Source: Mycolicibacterium moriokaense (GTDB lineage: Bacteria; Actinomycetota; Actinomycetes; Mycobacteriales; Mycobacteriaceae). From it: a stretch of DNA of 64,000 nucleotides. The notes under the pieces are model-generated. The model ran no database searches. It saw nothing but the letters and a program-made list of their open reading frames with translations, and was not told the DNA's origin. The translations under genes and the position numbers were made by a program. The stretch spans positions 1 through 64,000 of the forward strand of contig NZ_QJJU01000019.1 of NCBI RefSeq assembly GCF_003201655.1. Reading direction: 5' to 3'. Numbering within the stretch: the stretch's first letter is position 1; each line of letters begins with the position of its first letter. Positions 50,056 to 58,362 of the stretch are shown here, one piece after another.

Positions 50056-50748
50056 ATGCCCGTCGTCTCTCCGGCCTCCGAACGGACGACGATCGTGTGC
50101 CTTTTGCTGCTGACGTTCTCGACGGGCATCGTCGACGCGATCAGCGTGCTGGTGCTCGGCCATGTGTTCGTCGCCAACATGACCGGCAACGTCATCTTCC
50201 TCGGATTCTGGTTCGCACCGCACACCGTCGTCGACATGACCGCCGCCCTCGTCGCATTCGTCAGCTTCGTCACGGGCGCGGTACTCGGCGGACGGCTCGC
50301 GCGGCACCTCGACGGCGATGTCCGTCGTTGGCTCACAGTCGCGCTCGGTATCGAGGTGGTGATGCTTGTGACGCTGTCGGTCCTGAGCGGGACAGGCGTG
50401 CTCGATTACCACGACAACACCAAGCTGATTCTGATTGCCGGACTGGCCGTGACGTTCGGCGTCCAGGCCGCGACCGCGCGCCAGTTCGGCATCCAGGAGC
50501 TGTCCACCACCGTGCTGACCACGACGATCGTCGGCATCGGTTTCGACAGTCGCCTCGCAGGGGGCTCTGGGCAACGCGAAAGGCTGCGCTACGGCGTCGT
50601 GCTCACGATGTGCGCGGGGGCGTTAGTCGGGGCGACCCTGACCCGGTGGTTCGTCGCCCCTGTGATCGCGATCTCCGCAGTTGTGGTGACCGCTGCCGCC
50701 TGTGTCTTTCGGTTCGGCCCATCCAGTCGCGACAGCGCCGCCGACTAG
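50056..50748 (+). CDS. DUF1275 (YoaK-type) membrane protein
   Basis: A 230-residue integral membrane protein with about six helices. The family motif is FSTGIVDAISVLVLGHVFVA then NMTGNVIFLGF near the N-terminus, and later GVQAATARQFGIQELSTTVL. DUF1275 proteins have no established function. It starts 15 bp after the last Mce-associated gene, so read-through from mce1 is possible. An SDR gene follows after 9 bp. Confidence 0.9.
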   Translation: MPVVSPASERTTIVCLLLLTFSTGIVDAISVLVLGHVFVANMTGNVIFLGFWFAPHTVVDMTAALVAFVSFVTGAVLGGRLARHLDGDVRRWLTVALGIEVVMLVTLSVLSGTGVLDYHDNTKLILIAGLAVTFGVQAATARQFGIQELSTTVLTTTIVGIGFDSRLAGGSGQRERLRYGVVLTMCAGALVGATLTRWFVAPVIAISAVVVTAAACVFRFGPSSRDSAAD

Positions 50749-50757
50749 TCTCGACCT

Positions 50758-51588
50758 ATGCCATCAGTACTCGTCACCGGTGCAGGCCGTGGAATCGGCA
50801 AGTCGATCGTCGAGCACCTGGCCTCCCGCGGCTGGGACGTGGTCGCCGGGGTCCGCAGCGAACGCGACGCAGGCGTCGTAACCGCGCTGTATCCGCAGCG
50901 CATCTCCTCGGTCATCCTCGACGTCACGGACGCGGGGCACATCGCCAAGTTGGACGCATCCCTGCCAGAGCGGCTGGACGCGGTCGTCAACAACGCGGGC
51001 ATTGTCGTCAGTGGGCCGATGGAGACCGTAAGCCCCGACGATTGGCGAGAGCAGTTGGAGATCAACGTGATCGGCCAGCTTGCCGTGACCCAGGCGGTGC
51101 TGCCGCGGCTACGCAGGTCGCGGGGACGAGTGGTGTTCATCTCCAGCGTCAACGGGCGCCTGGCGATGTCGATGATCGGCGCCTACTGCGCCAGCAAGTT
51201 CGCCCTGGAAGCGGCCGCCGACGCGATGCGAATGGAGCTGCGGCCGTGGCACATCGGTGTCGCGATCGTGGAACCCGCGCAGACCGACACGGACATGTGG
51301 CTGACCGCCAACGACATGATCGAACAGACCGAAGCCTCGCTGACTCCCGCGCAACGCGACCTGTACGCCAAACACATCGCGGGGATGAAGAAGACGATCC
51401 CGCTCTCCCACAAGCTGGCCGTTCCCGCCGAGAAGGTGTCCGCCGTCGTCGAGGAGGCGCTGACCGCTCGCAGGCCCCGTGCGCGCTACGTCGTTGGAGC
51501 AGGGCCCAAGTTGCAGGTCGCCTTGATGACGAACCTGCCCGCGTGGGCCCGTGACAGGGTGCTGCGACGGGTGGCCGGCCAACCCTAG
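50758..51588 (+). CDS. SDR family oxidoreductase
   Basis: A classical short-chain dehydrogenase of 276 residues. TGAGRGIGKSIVEHLASRGW is at the N-terminus, VVNNAGIVVSGPM follows, Ser lies in VVFISSVNGRLAM, and the catalytic pair is in YCASKFALEAAAD (Tyr and Lys four apart). It resembles type-1 retinol/17-beta-HSD-like members, but the substrate is unknown. Its TAG stop shares a base with the GTG start of the next gene (TAGTG). Confidence 0.93.
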   Translation: MPSVLVTGAGRGIGKSIVEHLASRGWDVVAGVRSERDAGVVTALYPQRISSVILDVTDAGHIAKLDASLPERLDAVVNNAGIVVSGPMETVSPDDWREQLEINVIGQLAVTQAVLPRLRRSRGRVVFISSVNGRLAMSMIGAYCASKFALEAAADAMRMELRPWHIGVAIVEPAQTDTDMWLTANDMIEQTEASLTPAQRDLYAKHIAGMKKTIPLSHKLAVPAEKVSAVVEEALTARRPRARYVVGAGPKLQVALMTNLPAWARDRVLRRVAGQP

Positions 51589-52361
51589 TGTTCGTCAAGC
51601 GCAGCGCAGGGGCCCCTAAAGCCTTCTTCGCCTGCGAAGCCGCTGGGCTGCAATGGCTTTCGACAGCCGACGGCGGTGTGCCCTGCGCAAGGGTGCTCGC
51701 TCACGACGGCACCAGCCTGACGCTGGAACGGTTGGACGGCGCGGCACCAACCCGCGCAGCTGCAGTCGAGTTTGGTCAGCGACTGGCCCGAACGCATGAT
51801 GCGGGCGCCGAGGCATTTGGTGCGCCACCCGACGGCTGGGCGGGCCCCGGCTTCTTCGGACCGTTGCAGCAGCCGCTACCGATGTCGTACTCCGCCATCG
51901 ATCGGTGGGGACGCTTCTACGCCAACGAGCGACTGGCGCCGATGGCGGATCTCGCCGCGTCACGCCTTGACTCGGCGACGCGCGACGCAGTCGCCGCTGT
52001 GATGGCGCGTTGTGACGCAGGCGATTTCGACGATGGCGATCCGCCTGCCCGCTTGCACGGCGATTTGTGGAGCGGCAACGTGATGTGGACGTCCGCCGGC
52101 GCGGTGCTGATCGACCCCGCAGCCCACGGCGGCCATCGCGAGACGGACCTGGCGATGCTGGCGCTGTTCGGCTGCCCGCACTTCGACGCGGTGATCGAGG
52201 GTTATCAGGGACAGTGGCTGCTCCGCGACGGCTGGCGGGACCGTGTCGGACTGCACCAGATCTATCCGCTGTTGGCGCACGTGGTGATCTTCGGCGGCGG
52301 ATACGCCGGCCAGACATTAGCCGCCGCAACGGGTGTGCTGCGTCGACGCGGCGTGATCTAG
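51588..52361 (+). CDS. Fructosamine kinase family protein
   Basis: A 257-residue phosphotransferase of the fructosamine-3-kinase / aminoglycoside-phosphotransferase fold. The catalytic loop is LHGDLWSGNVMWTSAGAVLI and the metal-binding motif DPAAHGGHRETDLAML. The N-terminal lobe has FVKRSAGAPKAFFACEAAGL and the family LERLDG. Bacterial members phosphorylate protein-bound ketoamines for deglycation. GTG start coupled to the SDR stop. It ends in a CTAG shared with the convergent gene's stop. Confidence 0.88.
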   Translation: MFVKRSAGAPKAFFACEAAGLQWLSTADGGVPCARVLAHDGTSLTLERLDGAAPTRAAAVEFGQRLARTHDAGAEAFGAPPDGWAGPGFFGPLQQPLPMSYSAIDRWGRFYANERLAPMADLAASRLDSATRDAVAAVMARCDAGDFDDGDPPARLHGDLWSGNVMWTSAGAVLIDPAAHGGHRETDLAMLALFGCPHFDAVIEGYQGQWLLRDGWRDRVGLHQIYPLLAHVVIFGGGYAGQTLAAATGVLRRRGVI

Positions 52362-53440
52362 TTGAACGCGAGCCAGCTGGGCAGGGCGCGCTCGCGGGAG
52401 TCGCACAGCACCTGTCGGGTGTCGCAGTTTCCGTCAGGTACGCCTGCGCCCGCCCACATGCCGCCGGTGTCGCGCCGGAGCACGATGGCCGACGATCCTC
52501 CGCCGTCGAGCAGGATCGCGGTGTCGCTGCCAAGGCCTCGGAACAGATCCTGGATCTGATCCGGTGTGTAGCTGCCGCCCTGGAACACGTACATCTCGTC
52601 CTTGCCCTTGGAGTAGGCGAGCGCGGTGCGGGCGGCACTGGGGCCGCCGTCGTTGAGCTCCCCGGTGTCGCCAGGTGCCAGCAGCCCGATGCCACTCACC
52701 GCGACGAACCGGCTGCCGCGGTCGACCAGGCCCTGAATCACAGGCGACGCGGAGTCGTAGTCCTGAGTGTTCTTCGGCGGCACCACATATGGTGCACCGC
52801 CGACCGGCAGGATCATCGTGCTCAGCGCGCTCCAGTTCTCACCTCCGCCGGACAGGCCCTGCTTACCGGCGTAGGCGACCGTGCCCGTCACCGCCGCGTT
52901 GGCGCGGCCCTGGCCGTTGGTGTTGTCGACGTAGGCGCCGAGCGGTGAACTGCATCCCGTCGACTTCCACGAGCCCCCCTTCTGTCCCCGCACATCGAAG
53001 AAGTTGGCGTTGATCGCGATCGTCGGCTGCCCGAGCGCCTGCCACGCCTGAAGGGGGGTGTAGATCTCCGAGGCCTGCCACAACCCCTCGCCGGTGCGCG
53101 CGCGTGGATCTCGTTCGCAGCGGGCCTGATAGCCGGAGTGGGAGTCGACGAGCAGTCGCGGCGTCAGCCGTTGCGACGCGGACTTGATGATCATCAGGTG
53201 TCCGCCGTTGTTCATCTCGTACCAGCCGCCGTCGGCGTTCTGCATAGGCGCGGGTGCGCCCCCGCCGAAGTTGTACACGAGGTAGGAGCCGCGGGTGTTG
53301 GCGATGGCGCCTGCGAGCAACTCGCGGCCATCTGCGGCACGCGCGGTCGGGGCGCCCGCCGTCGTCGCCACCATCGCAGCGCACACAAGCGCCGCGGCGC
53401 AGGCCGCGAATCGCCGGAAGTTCGCGCGTGGAGTTGGCAC
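52358..53440 (-). CDS. Secreted phosphodiester glycosidase family (NAGPA-domain) protein
   Basis: A 360-residue exported protein. The N-terminal signal peptide is FAACAAALVCAAMVATTAGA with a PTARAAD cleavage region. The mature NAGPA domain has AINANFFDVRGQKGGSWKST, GVDRGSRF-type beta segments and the active region QDLFRGLGSDTAILLDGGGS. The family removes N-acetylglucosamine from phosphodiesters in animals; bacterial roles are unclear. GTG 53440 is chosen because it begins the signal peptide and lies behind a promoter at 53476-53503. It overlaps the fructosamine-kinase gene by 4 bp. Confidence 0.85.
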   Translation of the reverse strand: MPTPRANFRRFAACAAALVCAAMVATTAGAPTARAADGRELLAGAIANTRGSYLVYNFGGGAPAPMQNADGGWYEMNNGGHLMIIKSASQRLTPRLLVDSHSGYQARCERDPRARTGEGLWQASEIYTPLQAWQALGQPTIAINANFFDVRGQKGGSWKSTGCSSPLGAYVDNTNGQGRANAAVTGTVAYAGKQGLSGGGENWSALSTMILPVGGAPYVVPPKNTQDYDSASPVIQGLVDRGSRFVAVSGIGLLAPGDTGELNDGGPSAARTALAYSKGKDEMYVFQGGSYTPDQIQDLFRGLGSDTAILLDGGGSSAIVLRRDTGGMWAGAGVPDGNCDTRQVLCDSRERALPSWLAFN

Positions 53441-53475
53441 GGTTGCCCCTTTGCCGAGATAGCTAAAACAACACA

Positions 53476-53503
53476 ACAATAATCACAGAAGACACACAGT
53501 CAA
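53476..53503 (-). promoter_or_regulatory. Predicted promoter of the phosphodiester glycosidase gene
   Basis: On the minus strand TTGACT (53503-53498) and TATTGT (53481-53476) are separated by 16 bp. The expected start is near 53469, giving a 5' leader of about 30 nt with an AAAGGGG ribosome-binding site before GTG 53440. The surrounding stretch is unusually A/T-rich for this window. Confidence 0.55.
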
Positions 53504-53583
53504 CTTGGGTAACAGCCCGGTATCGGTTGGGCACCGGGTCGGTCGCATCCTTAGCTGACGGAGCGAAGCCGCGGTGTCGGTCG

Positions 53584-54843
53584 TCAGCGACCGGGCGGCG
53601 CCAACCGGTAGACGGCGTCGGCGTAGTCGTCGGTGATGTACACCGCACCGTCGGGTCCCGTCACCGCGGCGACAGGGCGGCCCCACCGCGTGCCGTCTTC
53701 GGCCTGGAAGCCGCCGATGAGAGTCTGCTGGTTGCCGAGACCGCCGTTCTGCCAAGGAAAGAACGCGACCTCGGGCGCCCGCGGGGATTGGCGGTTCCAC
53801 GACCCGTGCACGCCGACGAGCGCGCCCGCGGCGTATGGGGCTGGCAGCACATTCTCGGTGAAGCTCATACCCAGGGGAGCGGCGTGCGCGCCAAGGCTCT
53901 GCTCGACAGGAGATAGCTTGGCGCAGTCGAGCTTGCTGCCGTCGGCGTTGGTCTGCACGTCGCGGATGAACGGCAGGTTCGCCGGGCCGCCATCGGGATT
54001 GCAGAAGGGCCAACCCAATTCGCGTCCGGGTGTAAGCCGGGCGAGGGCCTCGGGCGGATGGTCGTTGACGTAGTCGGGACTGGCCTCACGAGTCTGCGGG
54101 TTCGCGACGTCGTCGCGGTTGTTGACCGCCGTCCACACCGAACCGTCGGGCCCGATCGCCAGACCCGTTCCGTTGCGCACGCCGGTCGCGAACGGCGCAG
54201 CGGGACCGCCGCCCGGTGGGATCCGCATGATGGTGGCGCGCGGCGGATTTGCGCTGCGGTCGTCGGCGGTGATGTTGCCCGTCGATCCGATGGAAAAGTA
54301 CACCGCGCCATCTCGGCCGACGGCAACACTTTTCAGTGTGTGTGAATACGCACTGCGCAGGTCGGGACTCTTGGCGTCGGGCAAACCTGCCGCGATGGCG
54401 CGGCCATTGGTCGCTTTGCCGTCGGCGTAGTCGTATGCATCGATCTGGTTGCTTTCGGCGACGTAGAGGGTGCTGCCCGAGAACGCCAGACCGTGCGGCT
54501 GATCCAACCCTTCGAGCGGCACCGTCGGCCGAGCACCGGCCCCGTTCGGCTGGATGCGGACCACCTGACCACTGCTCGGCACGGAAACCAGCATGCTTCC
54601 GTCCGGGGCCCATGCGGCCAGCCGCGCCTTCGGGATCCGCGCCCAGACGGACATCGTCCATCCTGCGGGCACCATCACCTGGCGCGGCTCGTCGAACGGT
54701 GCCTGGGCCAGATCCGGATCGACCTGCACGGTGACCGCGACCAGGCCGGCGGTGGGTGCAGGGGATGGCGTCGAGCAGGCCGCGACCAACACAATGCCGG
54801 CCAGCGCGGCCCCAATTCGCTTACGCCGCAGACAATCCCGCAT
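53584..54843 (-). CDS. Lipoprotein PQQ-dependent sugar dehydrogenase-like protein
   Basis: A 419-residue lipoprotein. Its type II signal ends in the lipobox IGAALAGIVLVAACSTPSP (Cys). A six-bladed beta-propeller of the glucose/sorbosone dehydrogenase family follows (QPHGLAFSGSTLYVAESNQI, GVRNGTGLAIGPDGSVWTAV). The blade motif GHGWNR-like is seen as GVHGSWNRQSPRAPEVAFFP, and the end is AVTGPDGAVYITDDYADAVY. Bound PQQ is not certain, and mycobacteria are not known to make it. ATG 54843 starts the signal peptide, 23 bp inside the upstream pirin gene. Confidence 0.85.
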   Translation of the reverse strand: MRDCLRRKRIGAALAGIVLVAACSTPSPAPTAGLVAVTVQVDPDLAQAPFDEPRQVMVPAGWTMSVWARIPKARLAAWAPDGSMLVSVPSSGQVVRIQPNGAGARPTVPLEGLDQPHGLAFSGSTLYVAESNQIDAYDYADGKATNGRAIAAGLPDAKSPDLRSAYSHTLKSVAVGRDGAVYFSIGSTGNITADDRSANPPRATIMRIPPGGGPAAPFATGVRNGTGLAIGPDGSVWTAVNNRDDVANPQTREASPDYVNDHPPEALARLTPGRELGWPFCNPDGGPANLPFIRDVQTNADGSKLDCAKLSPVEQSLGAHAAPLGMSFTENVLPAPYAAGALVGVHGSWNRQSPRAPEVAFFPWQNGGLGNQQTLIGGFQAEDGTRWGRPVAAVTGPDGAVYITDDYADAVYRLAPPGR

Positions 54844-55582
54844 GCATCTCCCAGACGAGAATCTCCGCGGGCTCGGTGGCGGTGACGCGCTGACCGCCGG
54901 ATGCGGTGAACCGCACCGCATCACCTTCATGCAGCGGCCCTGCGCCCTCGAGCGTGACTTCACCACGGGCAACGAACAGGTGCAGATAGGGAGCCTGTGG
55001 CAGTTCGACGCTGTCTCCAGGCTCCATGCGTGCGCCGTGCAGCGCCGCGTGCCGATTACGGATCGTGATGGCGGTGTCGTCGCCGTGTTCGGGCATACCC
55101 GACGCGATCGTGACGAGACCGCCGCGCAACAACTCGTCGTCGATCTCGAGTTGCTGGTAGCCGGGTGTGATGCCCGATTCGTCGGGGACCACCCACATCT
55201 GCACGAAATGTACGGGCTCGCTGTGGGATTGTTCGCCGGTGAGGGTCCACGAGTCGTTCTTCTCCGAGTGCAGGATTCCGCGACCGGCCGACATCCTCTG
55301 GGCCAGGCCGGGATAGATCACCCCGGAGTGCCCGGTCGAGTCCTGGTGCACAAGCGAGCCGCGCAGCACCCATGTCACGATCTCCATGTCGCGGTGGGGA
55401 TGGGTATCAAAACCTGTGCCCGGGTTGACGATGTCGTCGTTGTTGACCAGCAGCAGACCGTGGTGGGTGTTGTCGGGGTCGTAGTTGTCGCCGAAGGAGA
55501 ACGAGTGCTTGGAGTCCAGCCAGGAGATCTTCGTCTTCGCACGGTCGTCGGCACGCCGGACGCCGACGGCGGGTGCATTCAT
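54821..55582 (-). CDS. Pirin family protein (short form)
   Basis: A 253-residue bicupin of the YhhW-like pirin group. FDTHPHRDMEIVTWVLRGSL carries the metal-binding histidines. RMSAGRGILHSEKND and the C-terminal cupin (HLFVARGEVTLEGAGPLHEG, late GQRVTATEPAEILVWEMHA) follow. YhhW-type pirins can act as quercetinases; the role here is unknown. Strong ribosome-binding site GAGAGGTGATGAC immediately before ATG. Divergent from a MarR gene across 66 bp containing an inverted repeat, so MarR probably regulates it. Confidence 0.9.
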   Translation of the reverse strand: MNAPAVGVRRADDRAKTKISWLDSKHSFSFGDNYDPDNTHHGLLLVNNDDIVNPGTGFDTHPHRDMEIVTWVLRGSLVHQDSTGHSGVIYPGLAQRMSAGRGILHSEKNDSWTLTGEQSHSEPVHFVQMWVVPDESGITPGYQQLEIDDELLRGGLVTIASGMPEHGDDTAITIRNRHAALHGARMEPGDSVELPQAPYLHLFVARGEVTLEGAGPLHEGDAVRFTASGGQRVTATEPAEILVWEMHAGLSAA

Positions 55583-55618
55583 GTCATCACCTCTCGATGG
55601 GCCAGCCTAAGCGGGCGG

Positions 55619-55635
55619 TGTTGACTCCGACAACA
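55619..55635. promoter_or_regulatory. Inverted repeat between the pirin and MarR genes (candidate MarR operator)
   Basis: TGTTG (55619-55623) and CAACA (55631-55635) are perfect 5-bp arms around ACTCCGA, 17 bp overall, which is a usual MarR-box size. It lies 13 bp before the MarR ATG and 36 bp before the pirin ATG. Confidence 0.5.
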
Positions 55636-55648
55636 TAGATGATGTGTC

Positions 55649-56104
55649 ATGTATTCCGTGTGGCTGACAGCGGAGCAACAGCAGATCTGGCGTGGATACC
55701 TGACGATGGTGAGCCATATGCAGACGGCGATGCACCGGCAGCTGCAGCAGGACTGTGAACTCTCGCTGTCAGACTACGACGTGCTGGTGGCCCTGTCTGA
55801 GCGGGGGCCGCAGCGGATCAACGAACTCGGCGAGGCTCTGGCGTGGGAGCAGAGCCGGCTGTCGCATCAGTTGCGGCGGATGCGCGGCCGCGGATTGGTG
55901 GACCGCCACGGGAGCGGCGACGACCGCCGTGGCGCGACGGTCGAGCTCACCGACGGCGGACGCGCAGCGCTGGACGCCGCTGCACCTGGGCACGTCGACT
56001 TGGTGCGTTCCGTCGTATTCGACGGGTTGCCCGCCGCCCAGCAGCGGGCGTTCGGCGCAGTGATCGAGTCGGTGGTGACTCGGCTTACCAGTCAGATTCA
56101 GTGA
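55649..56104 (+). CDS. MarR family transcriptional regulator
   Basis: A 151-residue winged-helix regulator. The recognition region is YDVLVALSERGPQRINELGE and ALAWEQSRLSHQLRRMRGRG, and the wing is LVDRHGSGDDRRGATVELTD. These are standard MarR blocks at residues 36-105. MarR proteins usually respond to phenolic or oxidative signals. It is divergent from the pirin gene. Its last 20 bp overlap the 3' end of the convergent alcohol dehydrogenase gene. Confidence 0.92.
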   Translation: MYSVWLTAEQQQIWRGYLTMVSHMQTAMHRQLQQDCELSLSDYDVLVALSERGPQRINELGEALAWEQSRLSHQLRRMRGRGLVDRHGSGDDRRGATVELTDGGRAALDAAAPGHVDLVRSVVFDGLPAAQQRAFGAVIESVVTRLTSQIQ

Positions 56105-57209
56105 ACTTGATGACGCCGCGGATGTTCTTGCCCTCCAGCATGTCCGCATATCCGTCGTTGATGTTCTCCAACGAGTAGGTGGTGGTGACCATCTCGTCGA
56201 TCTTCAGCTGGCCGGACTTGTAAAGGCCAACGAGCTTCGGGGTCTCGACGTGTGAGCTGCCGCCGCCGAAGATGTTGCCCTTCAACGTCTTCTGCAACAT
56301 GGTGAACAAAAACAGGTTGAGCTTGACATCGACGTCCATCATCGAGCCCATGCCCGTCACCACGCAGGTGCCGGTCTTGGCGGTCAGGATCATCGCCTCT
56401 TCGATGTAGGAGCCCTTCATGTCGCCGACCGCGATGATGGTCTTGTCCGCCATCAGGCCATAGGTGACGTCGATCATCGGAGCGATGGCCTCGGCCATCG
56501 ACGGGTAGACGTGCGTCGCGCCGAACTTGATGGCCTGCTCACGCTTCCACTCGTTCGGGTCGATCGCGATGACGTGCCTGGCGCCGGAGATCACCGCGCC
56601 CTGCAGCGCGCTCATGCCGATGCCGCCGACGCCGACGATCACCACGGTCTCGCCCGGCTGCACTTGTGCGACGTTGGTGGCCGAACCGTAACCGGTCGGC
56701 ACCGCGCAGCCCATGATGGCGGCGGTCTCGAACGGGATGTCCTTGTCAATCTTGACGACCGAGTCCTTGTGCACAGTCATGTACGGGGCGAACGTGCCGA
56801 GCAGGTTCATCGGCGACACCTCGGTGGTGCCTGCGTGCACCCGGCTTGTGCCGTCTGCGATGGCCTTGCCGCCGAGGAGCACCGCGCCGCGATCACACAG
56901 CGACCGGTAGCCCTTCAGACACGGGGGGCACGCACCGCACGCGGGGATGAACGCGAGGATGACGTGGTCGCCCTCCTCGATGCCGGTGACGTTGCGGCCG
57001 ACTTTGGTCACGACACCCGCGCCCTCGTGGCCGCCGAGTGCCGGGAGTCCGATTGGGGTGGCTCCGGTGGTCAGGTGGTAGTCCGAATGGCACATGCCTG
57101 CGGCGTGCACCCGGATCTGCACCTCATCGTCGACGGGGTCGCCGATCTCGATCTCGTCGACGCGAAACGGTGAGTTGAGCTCCCACAGCAGAGCCCCTTT
57201 GGTCTTCAT
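56085..57209 (-). CDS. NDMA-dependent (mycofactocin-type) alcohol dehydrogenase
   Basis: A 374-residue zinc alcohol dehydrogenase of the nicotinoprotein group assayed with nitrosodimethylaniline (Rxyl_3153 family). Catalytic zinc ligands are in AAGMCHSDYHLTTG and LGGHEGAGVV; the structural-zinc cysteines are in FIPACGACPPCLKGYRSLCD. The cofactor motif is VIVGVGGIGMSALQGAVISG. The group keeps NAD(H) bound and depends on the redox cofactor mycofactocin, whose genes are not in this window. Promoter-like TTGACA and a 12-bp-spaced direct repeat lie just upstream. Confidence 0.92.
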   Translation of the reverse strand: MKTKGALLWELNSPFRVDEIEIGDPVDDEVQIRVHAAGMCHSDYHLTTGATPIGLPALGGHEGAGVVTKVGRNVTGIEEGDHVILAFIPACGACPPCLKGYRSLCDRGAVLLGGKAIADGTSRVHAGTTEVSPMNLLGTFAPYMTVHKDSVVKIDKDIPFETAAIMGCAVPTGYGSATNVAQVQPGETVVIVGVGGIGMSALQGAVISGARHVIAIDPNEWKREQAIKFGATHVYPSMAEAIAPMIDVTYGLMADKTIIAVGDMKGSYIEEAMILTAKTGTCVVTGMGSMMDVDVKLNLFLFTMLQKTLKGNIFGGGSSHVETPKLVGLYKSGQLKIDEMVTTTYSLENINDGYADMLEGKNIRGVIKFTESDW

Positions 57210-57222
57210 GACAGGCGATCAT

Positions 57223-57248
57223 AGAACACGTTACAGAACACGTGTCAA
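57223..57248 (-). promoter_or_regulatory. Direct repeats overlapping a TTGACA box upstream of the NDMA-type ADH gene
   Basis: AGAACACGT occurs at 57223-57231 and again at 57235-57243, a 12-bp period. On the minus strand TTGACA lies at 57248-57243, abutting the second repeat, with TATGAT-like sequence near the first. ACACGTGT (57238-57245) is itself a palindrome. This looks like a regulator-bound promoter. The rest of 57210-57334 shows nothing else. Confidence 0.45.
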
Positions 57249-57334
57249 GAAGACTGTCTACCAGGCCTTATATGGTGCCAGAGCGAGTTGTGTGCGGAAA
57301 CGAGCGCTCGGCGCAACAAAGTGCACACAAGATG

Positions 57335-58312
57335 TCAAAGCGAAGCGGGCAGACCGAACGTCTCGAACGACGACATGTGGAAGGCAACGACGTGCGAGAT
57401 GCCGTCCGGGCGGACGCTCATCACGTGCATCTGGAGCGGCTCGTGCACACCGGTTTCCCGATTGATGATGTACAACGCCGCGGCAGGCTGACCGTTGGCC
57501 GTGGTGCGGATGAAGCGCATGTCCCCGGCGCGCTCGGCCGGGCAGTGCGTCTTCGACAGCAGGACGATGTTCTCCGGCCCCTGGTACCAGCCGTCGAACG
57601 GAGGCATCTCCCAGACGGCGTCCGCGGTGAACAACTCGACGAGCTTGTCAATGTCATAGCTCTCGAACGCGGCGATGTAGCGCGTCAGCAGATCCTGCGC
57701 CTCCGGCGAGTCCGGCGGCTGCAGCTGGTCGTCCTGGCTTGGGCCTGCAGCGTCGAGCTGCGCCCGCGCGCGCTGCAGCAGGCTGTTGACCGCGGCCGTC
57801 GAGGAACCGATCGCGTCGGCCACCTCGGCCGCCTTCCACTGCAGCACCTCGCGCAGCACAAGCACTGCGCGTTGCCGCGGCGACAGATGCTGCAGCGCTG
57901 CGACGAAGGCCAGCCGCACCGACTCGCGGGAAGCGACGATGGTCGAGGGATCAGTGGGGTCGTCGTATTGATCCGGGAGGGGCTCCAGCCACGGCACCTC
58001 GTCACGCGCGGTGATGTCGTCGACGGGATCAGAGCTCGGCGCTCCCAATCCCGTCGGCAACGGGCGGCGCTGACGTGAGTCGAGCGCCGTCAGGCACGTG
58101 TTGGTGGCGATCCGGTACAGCCATGTCCGCAGTGAGGACTGACCCTTGAACCCGCCGTAGGCCTTCCACGCGCGCAGGTAGGTTTCCTGGACCAGGTCCT
58201 CGGCATCGTGCAACGAGCCGGTCATCCGGTAGCAGTGAGCCAGCAGCTCACGCCGGTGCGGCTCGGCCTTGAGCAGGAACTCGTCGTCGGTTTCGTGCGC
58301 GAGGACGGTCAC
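57335..58312 (-). CDS. sigG: ECF RNA polymerase sigma factor SigG with C-terminal NTF2-like domain (Rv0182c-like)
   Basis: A 325-residue extracytoplasmic-function sigma factor. Region 2 is at about 15-90 (LLAHCYRMTGSLHDAEDLVQ, ETYLRAWKAYGGFKGQSSLR). Region 4 is at about 140-195 (AALQHLSPRQRAVLVLREVL, AAEVADAIGSSTAAVNSLLQ). The C-terminal SnoaL/NTF2 domain is at about 205-325 (RYIAAFESYDIDKLVELFTA). The attached domain replaces a separate anti-sigma factor in this class. GTG 58312 gives the natural start; a TTG at 58342 is possible. Divergent from the lipase gene. Confidence 0.9.
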   Translation of the reverse strand: MTVLAHETDDEFLLKAEPHRRELLAHCYRMTGSLHDAEDLVQETYLRAWKAYGGFKGQSSLRTWLYRIATNTCLTALDSRQRRPLPTGLGAPSSDPVDDITARDEVPWLEPLPDQYDDPTDPSTIVASRESVRLAFVAALQHLSPRQRAVLVLREVLQWKAAEVADAIGSSTAAVNSLLQRARAQLDAAGPSQDDQLQPPDSPEAQDLLTRYIAAFESYDIDKLVELFTADAVWEMPPFDGWYQGPENIVLLSKTHCPAERAGDMRFIRTTANGQPAAALYIINRETGVHEPLQMHVMSVRPDGISHVVAFHMSSFETFGLPASL

Positions 58313-58362
58313 CTGGCCGAGCTTACGCAGACCCCCCGACAACTACTCGTTACTCTCCCCTG

